From NCBI GenBank assembly GCA_030522415.1, contig CM060121.1, positions 11,295,976 to 11,359,975 on the forward strand: DNA of 64,000 nucleotides, given 5' to 3'. The notes beneath the pieces were generated by a model. The model was given only the letters and a program-made list of their open reading frames with translations. It made no database searches and was not told the origin of the DNA. Source of the stretch: Channallabes apus (lineage: Eukaryota > Chordata > Actinopteri > Siluriformes > Clariidae). Below, piece after piece: positions 36,847-49,989 of this stretch (position 1 is its first letter; the number at the start of each line of letters is the position of its first letter). The translations under genes and the position numbers were made by a program.

Positions 36847-37196
36847 CCCCTAGAGGGCGCCTAACGCCCGTGTATGTTTTTGAGTTGTAGTTTTGTTTAG
36901 TTCTAGTTTCACTTCATTTCCCAGTTTGCACCTCGGTCAGGTGACGTAGAAGCTCACCTGAACCGAGGGAAGTTAATTTGATGTTTGTTTATGTGTAATT
37001 ATAAATAGCCTGGCTGGACTCCAGTGAGGCGTCTAGCAACTGTTCAGTTACGTTTAGTTTGTGTTGGAGTGATCCTGGTTTTTGTTTATGTTTTTGGAAA
37101 ATAAAAGGACTTTGTGAAACCGTCAGCTCGCCTCATCCGCATTCATGCCGCGCACACACACCCGACGCAAACACGGTAAGGGGAAGAAACGTGACA
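36835..37196 (+). repeat. 3' LTR of the 2.3-kb element
   Basis: Same 362 bases as 34859-35220 with no difference seen. The stop codon of the long frame overlaps its first bases (TGTAACGG region). Followed by CCCGT. Confidence 0.93.
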
Positions 37197-37201
37197 CCCG
37201 T

Positions 37202-37756
37202 CTTTAACTTTTGTTCTTTCTTCATCCTTGTGAAGGGGTATTTTAGCAAAGAAATTACAGAATTTTCTGTCATATATAGCTGCTTTTCACGTCAATCACT
37301 ATTCAATACATTAATCAACAATCTGCTGATCGTTAATAAGACTCGTTGAGAATAGTCCAATCACATAAGCCCAAATATTTAAAAACAATATTGATTTGCT
37401 AAGAACAAAAGTGGAAAGGTTTGGGGCTCAGGGTGCTGCAGCCCAAGGGTGATTTGAAAAAAATCCAATTACAGCTCAGTATCAAATCACATGTTTTTCA
37501 TGATAGACAATCACATAGACACTCATTTGTCTGGCGCCCCACGTACACGAACACAAATGAACGTAATACAGTTTAGATTTTTTTTTTATTGTAAATAAAT
37601 TATATTAAGAAATACTGCAGAATATTGTGACTAAATTACTTTATTTCATTATTAAAATAAATAATTATGTTAAATACTTACATTTTAAAGGAGCATTCTT
37701 CTCTGCCTAATTTAGGGAGGCGGCGCCCCAGCACCCCTTATTGACTGGCCGCCACT
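37202..37756. repeat. non-coding DNA ending in a hAT-like terminus
   Basis: No gene. The right edge reads in reverse complement CAGTGGCGGCCAGTCAATAA followed by GGGGTGCTGGGGCGCC, a terminus style related to the fragment at 17751. The left limit of that element is unclear. Confidence 0.45.
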
Positions 37757-37915
37757 GGGTATTAGCCAAACCGCATAGGTGAGATAGGGGTATAACAGCA
37801 GAAATAACAGAGAGGGGCGGGTTATCGGGGCGGGGCCATTCAGTTTACGGATTACATAAATTGTCTGAATAACTGATTACATTTTTCAAAAAGTAATAAT
37901 CAAGAATTTTTTGGC
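37757..37915. repeat. foldback family fragment and AT-rich repeat end
   Basis: 37757-37800 (AGCCAAACCGCATAGGTGAG, then ATAGGGGTATAAC) matches the ends of the foldback family at 209 and 17380. From about 37845, GGATTACATAAATTG and AACTGATTACATTTTT look like the other half of the repeat seen at 17140-17250, so the same association of elements occurs twice in the window in opposite orientation. Confidence 0.5.
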
Positions 37916-37986
37916 AAATGTGATACAAGCCTTTGAGTTCTTTGGGGTCAGCAGTGATACGCACGCAACACACACGCACACGCGCG

Positions 37987-37987
<1 letters not shown>

Positions 37988-38027
<40 letters not shown>

Positions 38028-38036
38028 ACAAAGCAT
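37988..38036. repeat. (CA)n microsatellite
   Basis: About 24 CA units, with a CGCG-containing start. Confidence 0.95.
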
Positions 38037-38426
38037 ACACATTAAATTATTGTATTTAATTCTCATTCCTTTTATCATCCTTAATTCCCTAAGATTAAAA
38101 GGAACCCTGTGATAAAGTAACATTTTCATAATCATTCGTAAATTGTAAATAGGATTCATGGATATCACACTAAGTGCGCCACTGAGCTCTATATTGCTCC
38201 AAGGAGCACCATATTGCAAGTACAGTAGGTATCAAAATTCAACCTGCAATAAGTAGTTAGAAGTAGCTCACTGGGATACAACTCATGCTGGAGGAGCAGC
38301 AGGCTGAATCGATACAGTGCTGCAGGCCTGGTTTAAAACTTGTCTGTACTGTTGCTGGCAAGATCTTGTAAGCTAGATCACCTTAGAGGAAAAAAAATTC
38401 ACCCTGTCTCTTCTATGTAAACCAAG
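38037..38426. other. non-coding interval, nothing identified
   Basis: No open frame of note and no recognised repeat end. Confidence 0.5.
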
Positions 38427-38636
38427 TTTACATTTAGTCATTTGGCAGACTCTCTTATCCAGAGCGACTTACTTTTTTTTTTTTTTTTATCTCATTACAC
38501 ATCTGAGCATTTGAGGGTTAAGGGCCTTGCTCAAGGGTCAAAGGGCCTTGGCCCAACAGAGCCAACTTGGTTGTGGGGTTTGAACCTGGGGTCTTCCGAA
38601 CTGTAGTCCAATGCCTTAACCACTGAGCTACCCCTG
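38427..38636 (-). mobile_element. tRNA-derived SINE
   Basis: On the minus strand the head reads GGTAGCTCAGTGGTTAAGG (box A, from 38632 to 38614) and GGTTCAAACC (box B, 38586-38577), spaced as in a tRNA gene. The tail ends with AAGTCGCTCTGGATAAGAGA and GTCTGCCAAATGACTAAATG, a 3' segment common in teleost SINEs. A T-run at 38474-38489 (A-run on the SINE strand) splits the body. The acceptor stem does not close, so it is a SINE head and not a functional tRNA. Confidence 0.8.
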
Positions 38637-38651
38637 AGCTACTGAGCTTAC

Positions 38652-38760
38652 TAGTGATGCGCGGGTCGGGTATTTTTCCAACACGCGGGTCCCGCTTTTA
38701 TGAAATTATTTGGCCTGCACTACTGTATCTATTTTTACAGCCCGCCCCAGTTTGGCTAGA
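38652..38760. repeat. fragment of the GCGGGTCGGGT MITE
   Basis: TAGTGATGCGCGGGTCGGGT to about CAGCCCGCCCCAG, matching in inverted orientation the right end of 18545-18911. Only this end is present. Confidence 0.6.
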
Positions 38761-40009
38761 TAGCAGTTTACATGAATGAACTAATTTCCAGTGAGGGGAA
38801 TTTTTGGAGAGTGTTGAAGCCAAGGATGTTTACACTCTGTTATGTCCATAACAGTTTCCAAAGCATTCAGCAGGTATACCTTAATGTTCACAAAATATTT
38901 AAGAACTAGAACAGTATATTGCTTGGATGTTGTGAAAACACCATGTTATAAACTTAAAAAAAAAATCTTGTTCTTATCACTTATACCGGTTTTGCTGCAT
39001 TTTAGAAGCAATAGTGCATTTTAGTAATATTTTTGAAAGAAAAATAAACAGGCAGATAATGTTACACTCACGAAACACACAAGCATTGTGCACAATAGAT
39101 AAAATACACATACCGTACTGCTGCAGGAAACTTTTGCATTTGTTATGTCTTGTTGGTCTGTTCACTTGACAGCTAATCAATTTATTTAAAAATGAGAAAA
39201 TCAATATCTGGAAATGTGCTGCAACATATTATAATATTTGTGGAAATCCTTATTTCCACCAACCCCAGATAATCATTTCTCTTGGTCGTCTAGTGTAAAA
39301 CTTTGAATCCTGGATGAAATGAACACACATTTTCAGTTGCACTTATCATATGTAGCCTAGTGTGTAATTAGGATGAGTAAATAACATGTAATGTTGTATG
39401 ATAAACATTACACAAAGCATGCTCAGTCCTAAATGGGATTTATTGCATTAGTTATTTAAAGTAAAATTTTTTTACTCATGACACCGACTCATTATTTGCT
39501 GATGCCATGTAAATGCCACTGTCGTCATATCTGGTGGCTGCAACATAGTGTAAAAAGCTGGATCAGGGTCCAATAATAGTCTAATAACAAGTTTACAAGA
39601 TTAAATTACAAGGTTTGCTGTTAAACAGGTAAACCAATTATGTTACAGTATATAAGGAGTTTCCAAGAAAGTTCTTGTCCTTCTAGAGCAAAAATGGGTC
39701 AAGGCTCACCAGTTTGCCAACTGATGCACCTATTCCACGTCACCACAGCCACATCGTCTCAACTGTAGACGTGCTTACACTAGGCTAAGCATGTCAGCGT
39801 TTGGCATCTCTTTTCCCTAGAAGGAGCTCTTGAGACTTACTGTATGGATGTACCAAATGCCTATGGCAGGTTAGACTTTGACCCAGCTGGGTTTTTTCTG
39901 CATTGCTGGTTTTATAGGAAGAGCTTGGCAAGGGAAGGAGCATTGGATTAAGTTCACACTTTCTAGGCTGACCAACTTGGCATGTTTACCCATGTTCACC
40001 CATGTTCAG

Positions 40010-40010
<1 letters not shown>
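38761..40010. other. non-coding interval, nothing identified
   Basis: AT-rich, short open frames only, no splice-bounded coding segment and no repeat end recognised. Confidence 0.5.

Positions 40011-40063
<53 letters not shown>
40011..40063. repeat. (CA)n microsatellite
   Basis: About 26 uninterrupted CA units. The flanks, 40064-40160, contain further short CACA runs. Confidence 0.95.
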
Positions 40064-40064
<1 letters not shown>

Positions 40065-40242
40065 AGTTTACCGAATATAGACTCACCCTCACACAAGCAC
40101 AAGCAAGTGAATCTCTTTTCTGTAAACTGGTGTGTGAAAGTCGTCCTACACACACAAACATACAAACTCACAATAAAAGATGCTTTACGTGCACAAATGT
40201 GTTCACAGTGTTATAGTAAATAATACACTAGCACACAGATCT

Positions 40243-40440
40243 GGGCCCGGTTTCTCGATAACGCACACTATTCGCGCGCTAAGTAGACTCTTAAGATATA
40301 TCTTACGTTAAGTGATAACTTTTCTAAGAGTATTTCTCGAACTGTCTCTTAGGAGTCTTCTTAAGTCGCTGCCTCTTATGTCCGACGTTACAAGGCGCTG
40401 TCTACAGTGAAGGTCCTGAATTAGCGGACATCGGTTGCTC
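40243..40440. repeat. MITE-like repeat, second copy
   Basis: Starts GGGCCCGGTTTCTCGATAAC and shares with 1141-1353 (inverted) the end sequence and the CTTAAG/CTAAGTAG-rich interior. Diverged, no coding content. Confidence 0.5.
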
Positions 40441-43400
40441 AGGAATCGATTTTTGACTCCTTTTTCATGACAGCGTTAAGAAAGACGGCACTTTCTATGC
40501 AAATTAAACATTGCACTAAATTCTTTTAATAGCGTTTATTTCGACATGGGTTAACTTAACAATAACATGCCATAATAGACAAATATATAAATTATTAATT
40601 AATTAATATAATAATATAATTTATAATATTTTCATGTAACATGTGGCCGTGAAACGAACCGGGTATCCAATCATAGTTGATTGACAAACAGCTGATAACA
40701 CTCTTCACCAGCTTCAGAAACAATGTGAAGTATGTCAGTTGTTGGGTAACTGAGTTACACTGAGTTACACTGTGTTACACTGAGTTACACTGAGTTACAC
40801 TGTGAGGTGTGTTACACTGAGTTACACTGAGTTACACTGAGGTGTTACACTGAGTTACACTGTGAGGTGTGTTACACTGAGTTACACTGTGAGGTGAGGT
40901 ACACTGAGTTACACTGTGTTACACTGTGAGGTGTGTTACACTGAGTTACACTGAGTTACACTGTGTTACACTGAGTTACACTTTGAGGTGTGTTACACTG
41001 TGTTACACTGTGAGGTGTGTTACACTGAGTTACACTGAGTTACACTGAGGTGTTACACTGAGTTACACTGTGAGGTGTGTTACACTGAGTTACACTGAGT
41101 TACAATGTGTTACACTGAGTTACACTGTGAGGTGTGTTACACTGAGTTACACTGAGTTACACTGTGAGGTGAGGTACACTGAGTTACACTGTGTTACAAT
41201 GAGTTACACTGTGAGGTGTGTTACACTGAGGTACACTGAGTTATAATGTGTTACACTGAGTTACACTGTGAGGTGTGTTACAATGAGTTACACTGAGTTA
41301 CACTGTGAGGTGTGTTAAACTGAGTTACACTGAGTTACACTGTGTTACACTGTGTTACACTGTGAGGTGTGTTACACTGAGTTACACTGTGTTACATTGT
41401 GAGGTGTGTTACACTGCGTTACACTGAGTTACACTGAGGTGTTACACTGAGTTACACTGTGTTACACTGTGAGGTGTTACACTGAGTTACACTGAGTCAC
41501 ACTGTGAGGTGTGTTACACTGAGTTACACTTTGTTACACTGAGTTACACTGTGTTACACTGAGTTACACTGTGAGGTGTGTTAAACTGAGTTACACTGAG
41601 TTACACTGTGTTACACTGAGTTACACTGAGTTACACTGTGAGGTGTGTTACACTGAGTTACACTGAGTTACACTGTGTTACACTGAGTTACACTGTGTTA
41701 CACTGAGTTACACTGTGTTACACTGTGTTACACTGTGAGGTGTGTTACACTGAGTTACACTGTGTTACACTGTGAGGTGTGTTACACTGCGTTACACTGA
41801 GTTACACTGAGGTGTTACACTGAGTTACACTGTGAGGTGTGTTACACTGAGTTACACTGAGTTACACTGTGAGGTGAGTTACACTGAGTTACACTGTGTT
41901 ACACTGTGAGGTGAGTTACACTGAGTTACACTCTGTTACACTGAGTTACACTGTGTTAAACTGAGTTACACTGTGAGGTGTGTTACACTGAGTTACACTG
42001 AGTTAAACTGTGTTACACTGAGTTACACTGTGAGGTGTGTTACACTGAGTTACACTGTGAGGTGAGTTAAACTGAGTTACTCTGTGTTACACTGAGTTAC
42101 ATTGTGAGGTGTGTTACACTGAGTTACACTGAGTTACACTGTGTTACACTGTGAGGTGTGTTACACTGAGTTACACTGTGTTACACTGAGTTACACTGTG
42201 AGGTGTTTTACACTGTATTCCACTGTGTTACACTAAGTTACACTGAGTTACACTGTGAGGTGTGTTACATTGAGTTACACTGAGTTACACTGTGTTACAC
42301 TGAGTTACACTGTGAGGTGTGTTACACTGAGTTACACTGAGTTACACTGTGAGGTGTGTTACACTGAGTTACACTGAGTTACACTGTGTTACACTGAGTT
42401 ACACTGTGAGGTGTGTTACACTGAGTTACACTGAGTTACACTGTAAGGTGTGTTACACTGAGTTACACTGAGTTACACTGTGTTACACTGAGTTACACTA
42501 CTGTGTTACACTGTGTTACACTGTGAGGTGTGTTACACTGAGTTACACTGTGTTACACTGTGAGGTGTGTTACACTGTGTTACACTGAGTTACACTGTGA
42601 GGTGAGTTACACTGAGTTACACTGTGTTACACTGTGAGGTGAGTTACACTGAGTTACACTGTGTTACACTGTGTTACACTGTGTTACACTGTGAGGTGTG
42701 TTACACTGAGTTACACTGTGTTACACTGAGTTATACTGAGATACACTGTGAGGTGTGTTACATTGAGTTACACTGAGTCACACTGTGAGGTGTGTAACAC
42801 TGAGTTACACTTAGTTACACTGTGAAGTGTTACACTGAGTTACACTGTGTTAGACTGTGAGGTGTGTTACACTGAGTTACACTGAGTCACACTGTGAGGT
42901 GTGTTACAATGAGTTACACTGTGTTACACTGTGAGGTGTGTTACACTGAGTTACACTGTGTTACACTGAGTTACACTGTGAGGTGTGTTACACTGAGTTA
43001 CACTGTGTTACACTGTGAGGTGTGTTACACTGAGTTACAATGAGTTACACTGTGTTACACTGTGAGGTGTGTTACACTGAGTTACTCTGAGTTGCAATGT
43101 GAGGTGTGTTACACTGAGTTACACTGTGTTACACTGTGTTACACTGTGAAGTGTTACACTGAGTTACACTGTGTTACACTGTGAGGTGTGTTACACTGAG
43201 TTACACTGTGTTACACTGTGTTACACTGTGAGGTGTGTTACACTGAGTTACACTGTGTTACACTGTGTTACACTGAGTTACACTGTGAGGTGTGTTACAC
43301 TGAGTTACACTGTGAGGTGTGTTACTACTGAGTTACACTGAGTTACACTGTGTTACACTGTGAGGTGTGTTACACTGAGTTACACTGAGTTACACTGTGA

Positions 43401-46400
43401 GGTGTGTTACACTGAGTTACACTGAGTTACTCTGTGAGGTGTGTTACACTGAGTTACACTGTGAGGTGTGTTACACTGAGTTACACTGAGTTACACTGAG
43501 GTGTTACAATGAGGTATTACACTGAGTTACACTGTGAGGTGTGTTACACTGTGTTACACTGTGAGGTGTGTTACACTGAGTTGCACTGTGAGGTGTTACA
43601 CTGAGTTACACTGTGTTACACTGTGTTACACTGAGTTAAACTGTGAGGTTTGTTACACTGAGTTACACTGTGTTACACTGTGTTACACTGAGTTACACTG
43701 TGAGGTGTGTTACACTGAGTTACACTGAGTTAAACTGTGTTACACTGAGTTACACTGTGAGGTGTGTTACCCTGAGTTACACTGAGTTACACTGAGTTAC
43801 ACTGTGAGGTGAGTTAAACTGAGTTACACTGTGTTACACTGTGAGGTGTGTTACACTGAGTTACACTGTTACACTGTGTTACACTGTGAGGTGTGTTACA
43901 CTGAGTTACACTGAGTTACACTGTGTTACACTGTGAGGTGTGTTGCACTGAGTTACACTGAGTTACACTGAGTTACACTGTGAGGTGTTTTACACTGTGT
44001 GGTGTGTTACACTGAGTTACACTGAGTTACTCTGTGAGGTGTGTTACACTGAGTTAGACTGTGTTACACTGAGTTACACTGAGTTACACTGTGAGGTGTG
44101 TTACATTGAGTTACACTGAGTCACACTGTGAGGTGTGTTACACTGAGTTACACTGTGTTACGCTGTGAGGTGTGTTACACTGAGTTACACTGTGTTACAC
44201 TGTGAGGTATGTTACAATGAGTTACACTGAGTTACACTGTGAGGTGTGTTACACTGAGTTACACTGTGTTACACTGTGTTACACTGTGAGGTGTGTTACA
44301 CTGAGTTACACTGAGTCACACTGTGAGGTGTGTTACACTGAGTTACACTGTGTTACACTGTGTTACACTGTGTTACACTGTGAGGTGTGTTACACTGAGT
44401 TACACTGTCTTACACTGTGTTACACTGTGAGGTGTGTTACACTGAGTTACACTGAGTTACACTGTGTTACACTGTGAGGTGTGTTACACTGAGTTACACT
44501 GAGTTACACTGTGTTACACTGTGAAGTGTTACACTGAGTTACACTGTGTTACACTTTGAGGTGTGTTACACTGAGTTACACTGTGTTACACTGTGTTACA
44601 CTGTGAGGTGTGTTACACTGAGTTACACTGTGTTACACTGTGTTACACTGAGTTACACTGTGAGGTGTGTTACACTGAGTTACACTGTGTTACACTGTGA
44701 GGTGTGTTACTACTGAGTTACACTGAGTTACACTGTGTTACACTGTGAGGTGTGTTACACTGAGTTACACTGAGTTACACTGTGAGGTGTGTTACACTGA
44801 GTTACACTGAGTTACTCTGTGACGTGTGTTACACTGAGTTACACTGTGAGGTGTGTTACACTGAGTTACACTGAGTTACACTGAGGTGTTACAATGAGGT
44901 ATTACACTGAGTTACACTGTGAGGTGTGTTACACTGTGTTACACTGTGAGGTGTGTTACACTGAGTTGCACTGTGAGGTGTGTTACACTGAGTTACACTG
45001 AGTTACACTGTGAAGTGTTACACTGAGTTACACTGTGTTACACTGTGTTACACTGAGTTAAACTGTGAGGTTTGTTACACTGAGTTACACTGTGTTACAC
45101 TGAGTTACACTGTGAGGTGTGTTACACTGAGTTACACTGAGTTAAACTGTGTTACACTGAGTTACACTGTGAGGTGTGTTACCCTGAGTTACACTGAGTT
45201 ACACTGAGTTACACTGTGAGGTGAGTTAAACTGAGTTACACTGTGTTACACTGTGAGGTGTGTTACACTGAGTTACACTGTTACACTGTGTTACACTGTG
45301 AGGTGTGTTACACTGAGTTACACTGAGTTACACTGTGTTACACTGTGAGGTGTGTTGCACTGAGTTACACTGAGTTACACTGAGTTACACTGTGAGGTGT
45401 TTTACACTGTGTGGTGTGTTACACTGAGTTACACTGAGTTACTCTGTGAGGTGTGTTACACTGAGTTAGACTGTGTTACACTGAGTTACACTGAGTTACA
45501 CTGTGAGGTGTGTTACATTGAGTTACACTGAGTCACACTGTGAGGTGTGTTACACTGAGTTACACTGTGTTACGCTGTGAGGTGTGTTACACTGAGTTAC
45601 ACTGTGTTACACTGTGAGGTATGTTACAATGAGTTACACTGAGTTACACTGTGAGGTGTGTTACACTGAGTTACACTGTGTTACACTGTGAGGTGTGTTA
45701 CACTGAGTTACACTGAGTCACACTGTGAGGTGTGTTACACTGAGTTACACTGTGTTACACTGTGTTACACTGTGTTACACTGTGAGGTGTGTTACACTGA
45801 GTAACACTGTCTTACACTGTGTTACACTGTGAGGTGTGTTACACTGAGTTACACTGAGTTACACTGTGTTACACTGTGAGGTGTGTTACACTGAGTTACA
45901 CTGAGTTACACTGGGAGGTGTGTTACACTGAGTTACAATGAGTTGCAATGTGAGGTGTGTTACACTGTCACACTGAGTTACACTGAGTTACACTGTGAGT
46001 TGTGTTACACTGAGATACACTGAGTTACACTGTGAGGTGTGTTACACTGAGTTACACTGAGTTACTCTGTGAGGTGTGTTACACTGAGTTACACTGTGAG
46101 GTGTGTTACACTGAGTTACACTGAGTTACACTGAGGTGTTACAATGAGGTATTACACTGAGTTACACTGTGAGGTGTGTTACACTGTGTTACACTGTGAG
46201 GTGTGTTACACTGAGTTGCACTGTGAGGTGTGTTACACTGAGTTACACTGAGTTACACTGTGAAGTGTTACACTGAGTTACACTGTGTTACACTGTGTTA
46301 CACTGAGTTAAACTGTGAGGTTTGTTACACTGAGTTACACTGTGTTACACTGTGTTACACTGAGTTACACTGTGAGGTGTGTTACACTGAGTTACACTGA

Positions 46401-46506
46401 GTTAAACTGTGTTACACTGAGTTACACTGTGAGGTGTGTTACCCTGAGTTACACTGAGTTACACTGAGTTACACTGTGAGGTGAGTTAAACTGAGTTACA
46501 CTGTGT

Positions 46507-49500
46507 TACACTGTGAGGTGTGTTACACTGAGTTACACTGTTACACTGTGTTACACTGTGAGGTGTGTTACACTGAGTTACACTGAGTTACACTGTGTTA
46601 CACTGTGAGGTGTGTTGCACTGAGTTACACTGAGTTACACTGAGTTACACTGTGAGGTGTTTTACACTGTGTGGTGTGTTACACTGAGTTACACTGAGTT
46701 ACTCTGTGAGGTGTGTTACACTGAGTTAGACTGTGTTACACTGAGTTACACTGAGTTACACTGTGAGGTGTGTTACATTGAGTTACACTGAGTCACACTG
46801 TGAGGTGTGTTACACTGAGTTACACTGTGTTACGCTGTGAGGTGTGTTACACTGAGTTACACTGTGTTACACTGTGAGGTATGTTACAATGAGTTACACT
46901 GAGTTACACTGTGAGGTGTGTTACACTGAGTTACACTGTGTTACACTGTGTTACACTGTGAGGTGTGTTACACTGAGTTACACTGAGTCACACTGTGAGG
47001 TGTGTTACACTGAGTTACACTGTGTTACACTGTGTTACACTGTGAGGTGTGTTACACTGAGTTACACTGTCTTACACTGTGTTACACTGTGAGGTGTGTT
47101 ACACTGAGTTACACTGAGTTACACTGTGTTACACTGTGAGGTGTGTTACACTGAGTTACACTGAGTTACACAGGGAGGTGTGTTACACTGAGTTACAATG
47201 AGTTGCAATGTGAGGTGTGTTACACTGTCACACTGAGTTACACTGAGTTACACTGTGAGGTGAGTTACACTGAGTTACACTGTGTTACACTGTGAGGTGA
47301 GTTACACTGAGTTACACTCTGTTACACTGAGTTACACTGTGTTAAACTGAGTTACACTGTGAGGTGTGTTACACTGAGTTACACTGAGTTAAACTGTGTT
47401 ACACTGAGTTACACTGTGAGGTGTGTTACACTGAGTTACACTGAGTTACACTGTGAGGTGAGTTAAACTGAGTTACTCTGTGTTACACTGAGTTACATTG
47501 TGAGGTGTGTTACACTGAGTTACACTGAGTTACACTGTGTTACACTGTGAGGTGTGTTACACTGAGTTACACTGTGTTACACTGAGTTACACTGTGAGGT
47601 GTTTTACACTGTATTCCACTGTGTTACACTAAGTTACACTGAGTTACACTGTGAGGTGTGTTACATTGAGTTACACTGAGTTACACTGTGTTACACTGAG
47701 TTACACTGTGAGGTGTGTTACACTGAGTTACACTGAGTTACACTGTGTTACACTGAGTTACACTGAGTTACACTGTGAGGTGTGTTACACTGAGTTACAC
47801 TGAGTTACACTGTAAGGTGTGTTACACTGAGTTACACTGAGTTACACTGTGTTACACTGAGTTACACTACTGTGTTACACTGTGTTACACTGTGAGGTGT
47901 GTTACACTGAGTTACACTGTGTTACACTGTGAGGTGTGTTACACTGTGTTACACTGAGTTACACTGTGAGGTGAGTTACACTGAGTTACACTGTGTTACA
48001 CTGTGAGGTGAGTTACACTGAGTTACACTGTGTTACACTGTGTTACACTGTGTTACACTGTGTTACACTGTGAGGTGTGTTACACTGAGTTACACTGTGT
48101 TACACTGAGTTATACTGAGATACACTGTGAGGTGTGTTACATTGAGTTACACTGAGTCACACTGTGAGGTGTGTAACACTGAGTTACACTTAGTTACACT
48201 GTGAAGTGTTACACTGAGTTACACTGTGTTAGACTGTGAGGTGTGTTACACTGAGTTACACTGTTACACTGTGTTACACTGTGAGGTGTGTTACACTGAG
48301 TTACACTGAGTTACACTGTGTTACACTGTGAGGTGTGTTGCACTGAGTTACACTGAGTTACACTGAGTTACACTGTGAGGTGTTTTACACTGTGTGGTGT
48401 GTTACACTGAGTTACACTGAGTTACTCTGTGAGGTGTGTTACACTGAGTTAGACTGTGTTACACTGAGTTACACTGAGTTACACTGTGAGGTGTGTTACA
48501 TTGAGTTACACTGAGTCACACTGTGAGGTGTGTTACACTGAGTTACACTGTGTTACGCTGTGAGGTGTGTTACACTGAGTTACACTGTGTTACACTGTGA
48601 GGTATGTTACAATGAGTTACACTGAGTTACACTGTGAGGTGTGTTACACTGAGTTACACTGTGTTACACTGTGTTACACTGTGAGGTGTGTTACACTGAG
48701 TTACACTGAGTCACACTGTGAGGTGTGTTACACTGAGTTACACTGTGTTACACTGTGTTACACTGTGAGGTGTGTTACACTGAGTTACACTGTCTTACAC
48801 TGTGTTACACTGTGAGGTGTGTTACACTGAGTTACACTGAGTTACACTGTGTTACACTGTGAGGTGTGTTACACTGAGTTACACTGAGTTACACAGGGAG
48901 GTGTGTTACACTGAGTTACAATGAGTTGCAATGTGAGGTGTGTTACACTGTCACACTGAGTTACACTGAGTTACACTGTGAGGTGAGTTACACTGAGTTA
49001 CACTGTGTTACACTGTGAGGTGAGTTACACTGAGTTACACTCTGTTACACTGAGTTACACTGTGTTAAACTGAGTTACACTGTGAGGTGTGTTACACTGA
49101 GTTACACTGAGTTAAACTGTGTTACACTGAGTTACACTGTGAGGTGTGTTACACTGAGTTACACTGAGTTACACTGTGAGGTGAGTTAAACTGAGTTACT
49201 CTGTGTTACACTGAGTTACATTGTGAGGTGTGTTACACTGAGTTACACTGAGTTACACTGTGTTACACTGTGAGGTGTGTTACACTGAGTTACACTGTGT
49301 TACACTGAGTTACACTGTGAGGTGTTTTACACTGTATTCCACTGTGTTACACTAAGTTACACTGAGTTACACTGTGAGGTGTGTTACATTGAGTTACACT
49401 GAGTTACACTGTGTTACACTGAGTTACACTGTGAGGTGTGTTACACTGAGTTACACTGAGTTACACTGTGTTACACTGAGTTACACTGAGTTACACTGTG

Positions 49501-49975
49501 AGGTGTGTTACACTGAGTTACACTGAGTTACACTGTAAGGTGTGTTACACTGAGTTACACTGAGTTACACTGTGTTACACTGAGTTACACTACTGTGTTA
49601 CACTGTGTTACACTGTGAGGTGTGTTACACTGAGTTACACTGTGTTACACTGTGAGGTGTGTTACACTGTGTTACACTGAGTTACACTGTGAGGTGAGTT
49701 ACACTGAGTTACACTGTGTTACACTGTGAGGTGAGTTACACTGAGTTACACTGTGTTACACTGTGTTACACTGTGTTACACTGTGTTACACTGTGAGGTG
49801 TGTTACACTGAGTTACACTGTGTTACACTGAGTTATACTGAGATACACTGTGAGGTGTGTTACATTGAGTTACACTGAGTCACACTGTGAGGTGTGTAAC
49901 ACTGAGTTACACTTAGTTACACTGTGAAGTGTTACACTGAGTTACACTGTGTTAGACTGTGAGGTGTGTTACACT
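46507..49975. repeat. 1,723-bp higher-order tandem duplication in the satellite
   Basis: Variant patterns from about 46507 to 48229 recur at an offset of 1,723 bp from about 48230 to 49970, including the rare GTATTCCACTGTG variant (47609 and 49332) and the TTAGACTG and GTGTAACACTG markers. The rare variant also occurs once at about 42215, in an older relative of the same block. Confidence 0.85.
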
Positions 49976-49989
49976 GAGTTACACTGAGT

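Larger units (their letters stand above)
34859..37196 (+). mobile_element. non-autonomous 2.3-kb LTR retrotransposon encoding a repeat protein
   Basis: 2,338 bp bounded by 362-bp LTRs that I find identical (34859-35220 and 36835-37196), with 5-bp CCCGT duplications, a self-priming-type PBS and a polypurine tract. The 1.6-kb interior has no protease, reverse transcriptase, RNase H or integrase; it encodes only one long acidic, coiled-coil and proline-rich frame. Identical LTRs mean a recent insertion, so the machinery must have come from elsewhere. Shared LTR ends (CGTGACA), the GA spacer and PBS design point to a Tf1/sushi-type helper such as the chromovirus at 18938. Confidence 0.9.

Noticed and set aside
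38577..38632. Possible tRNA gene on the minus strand
   Set aside because: Box A and box B are present, but the acceptor stem does not pair and SINE-type tail sequence follows, so it is a SINE head.
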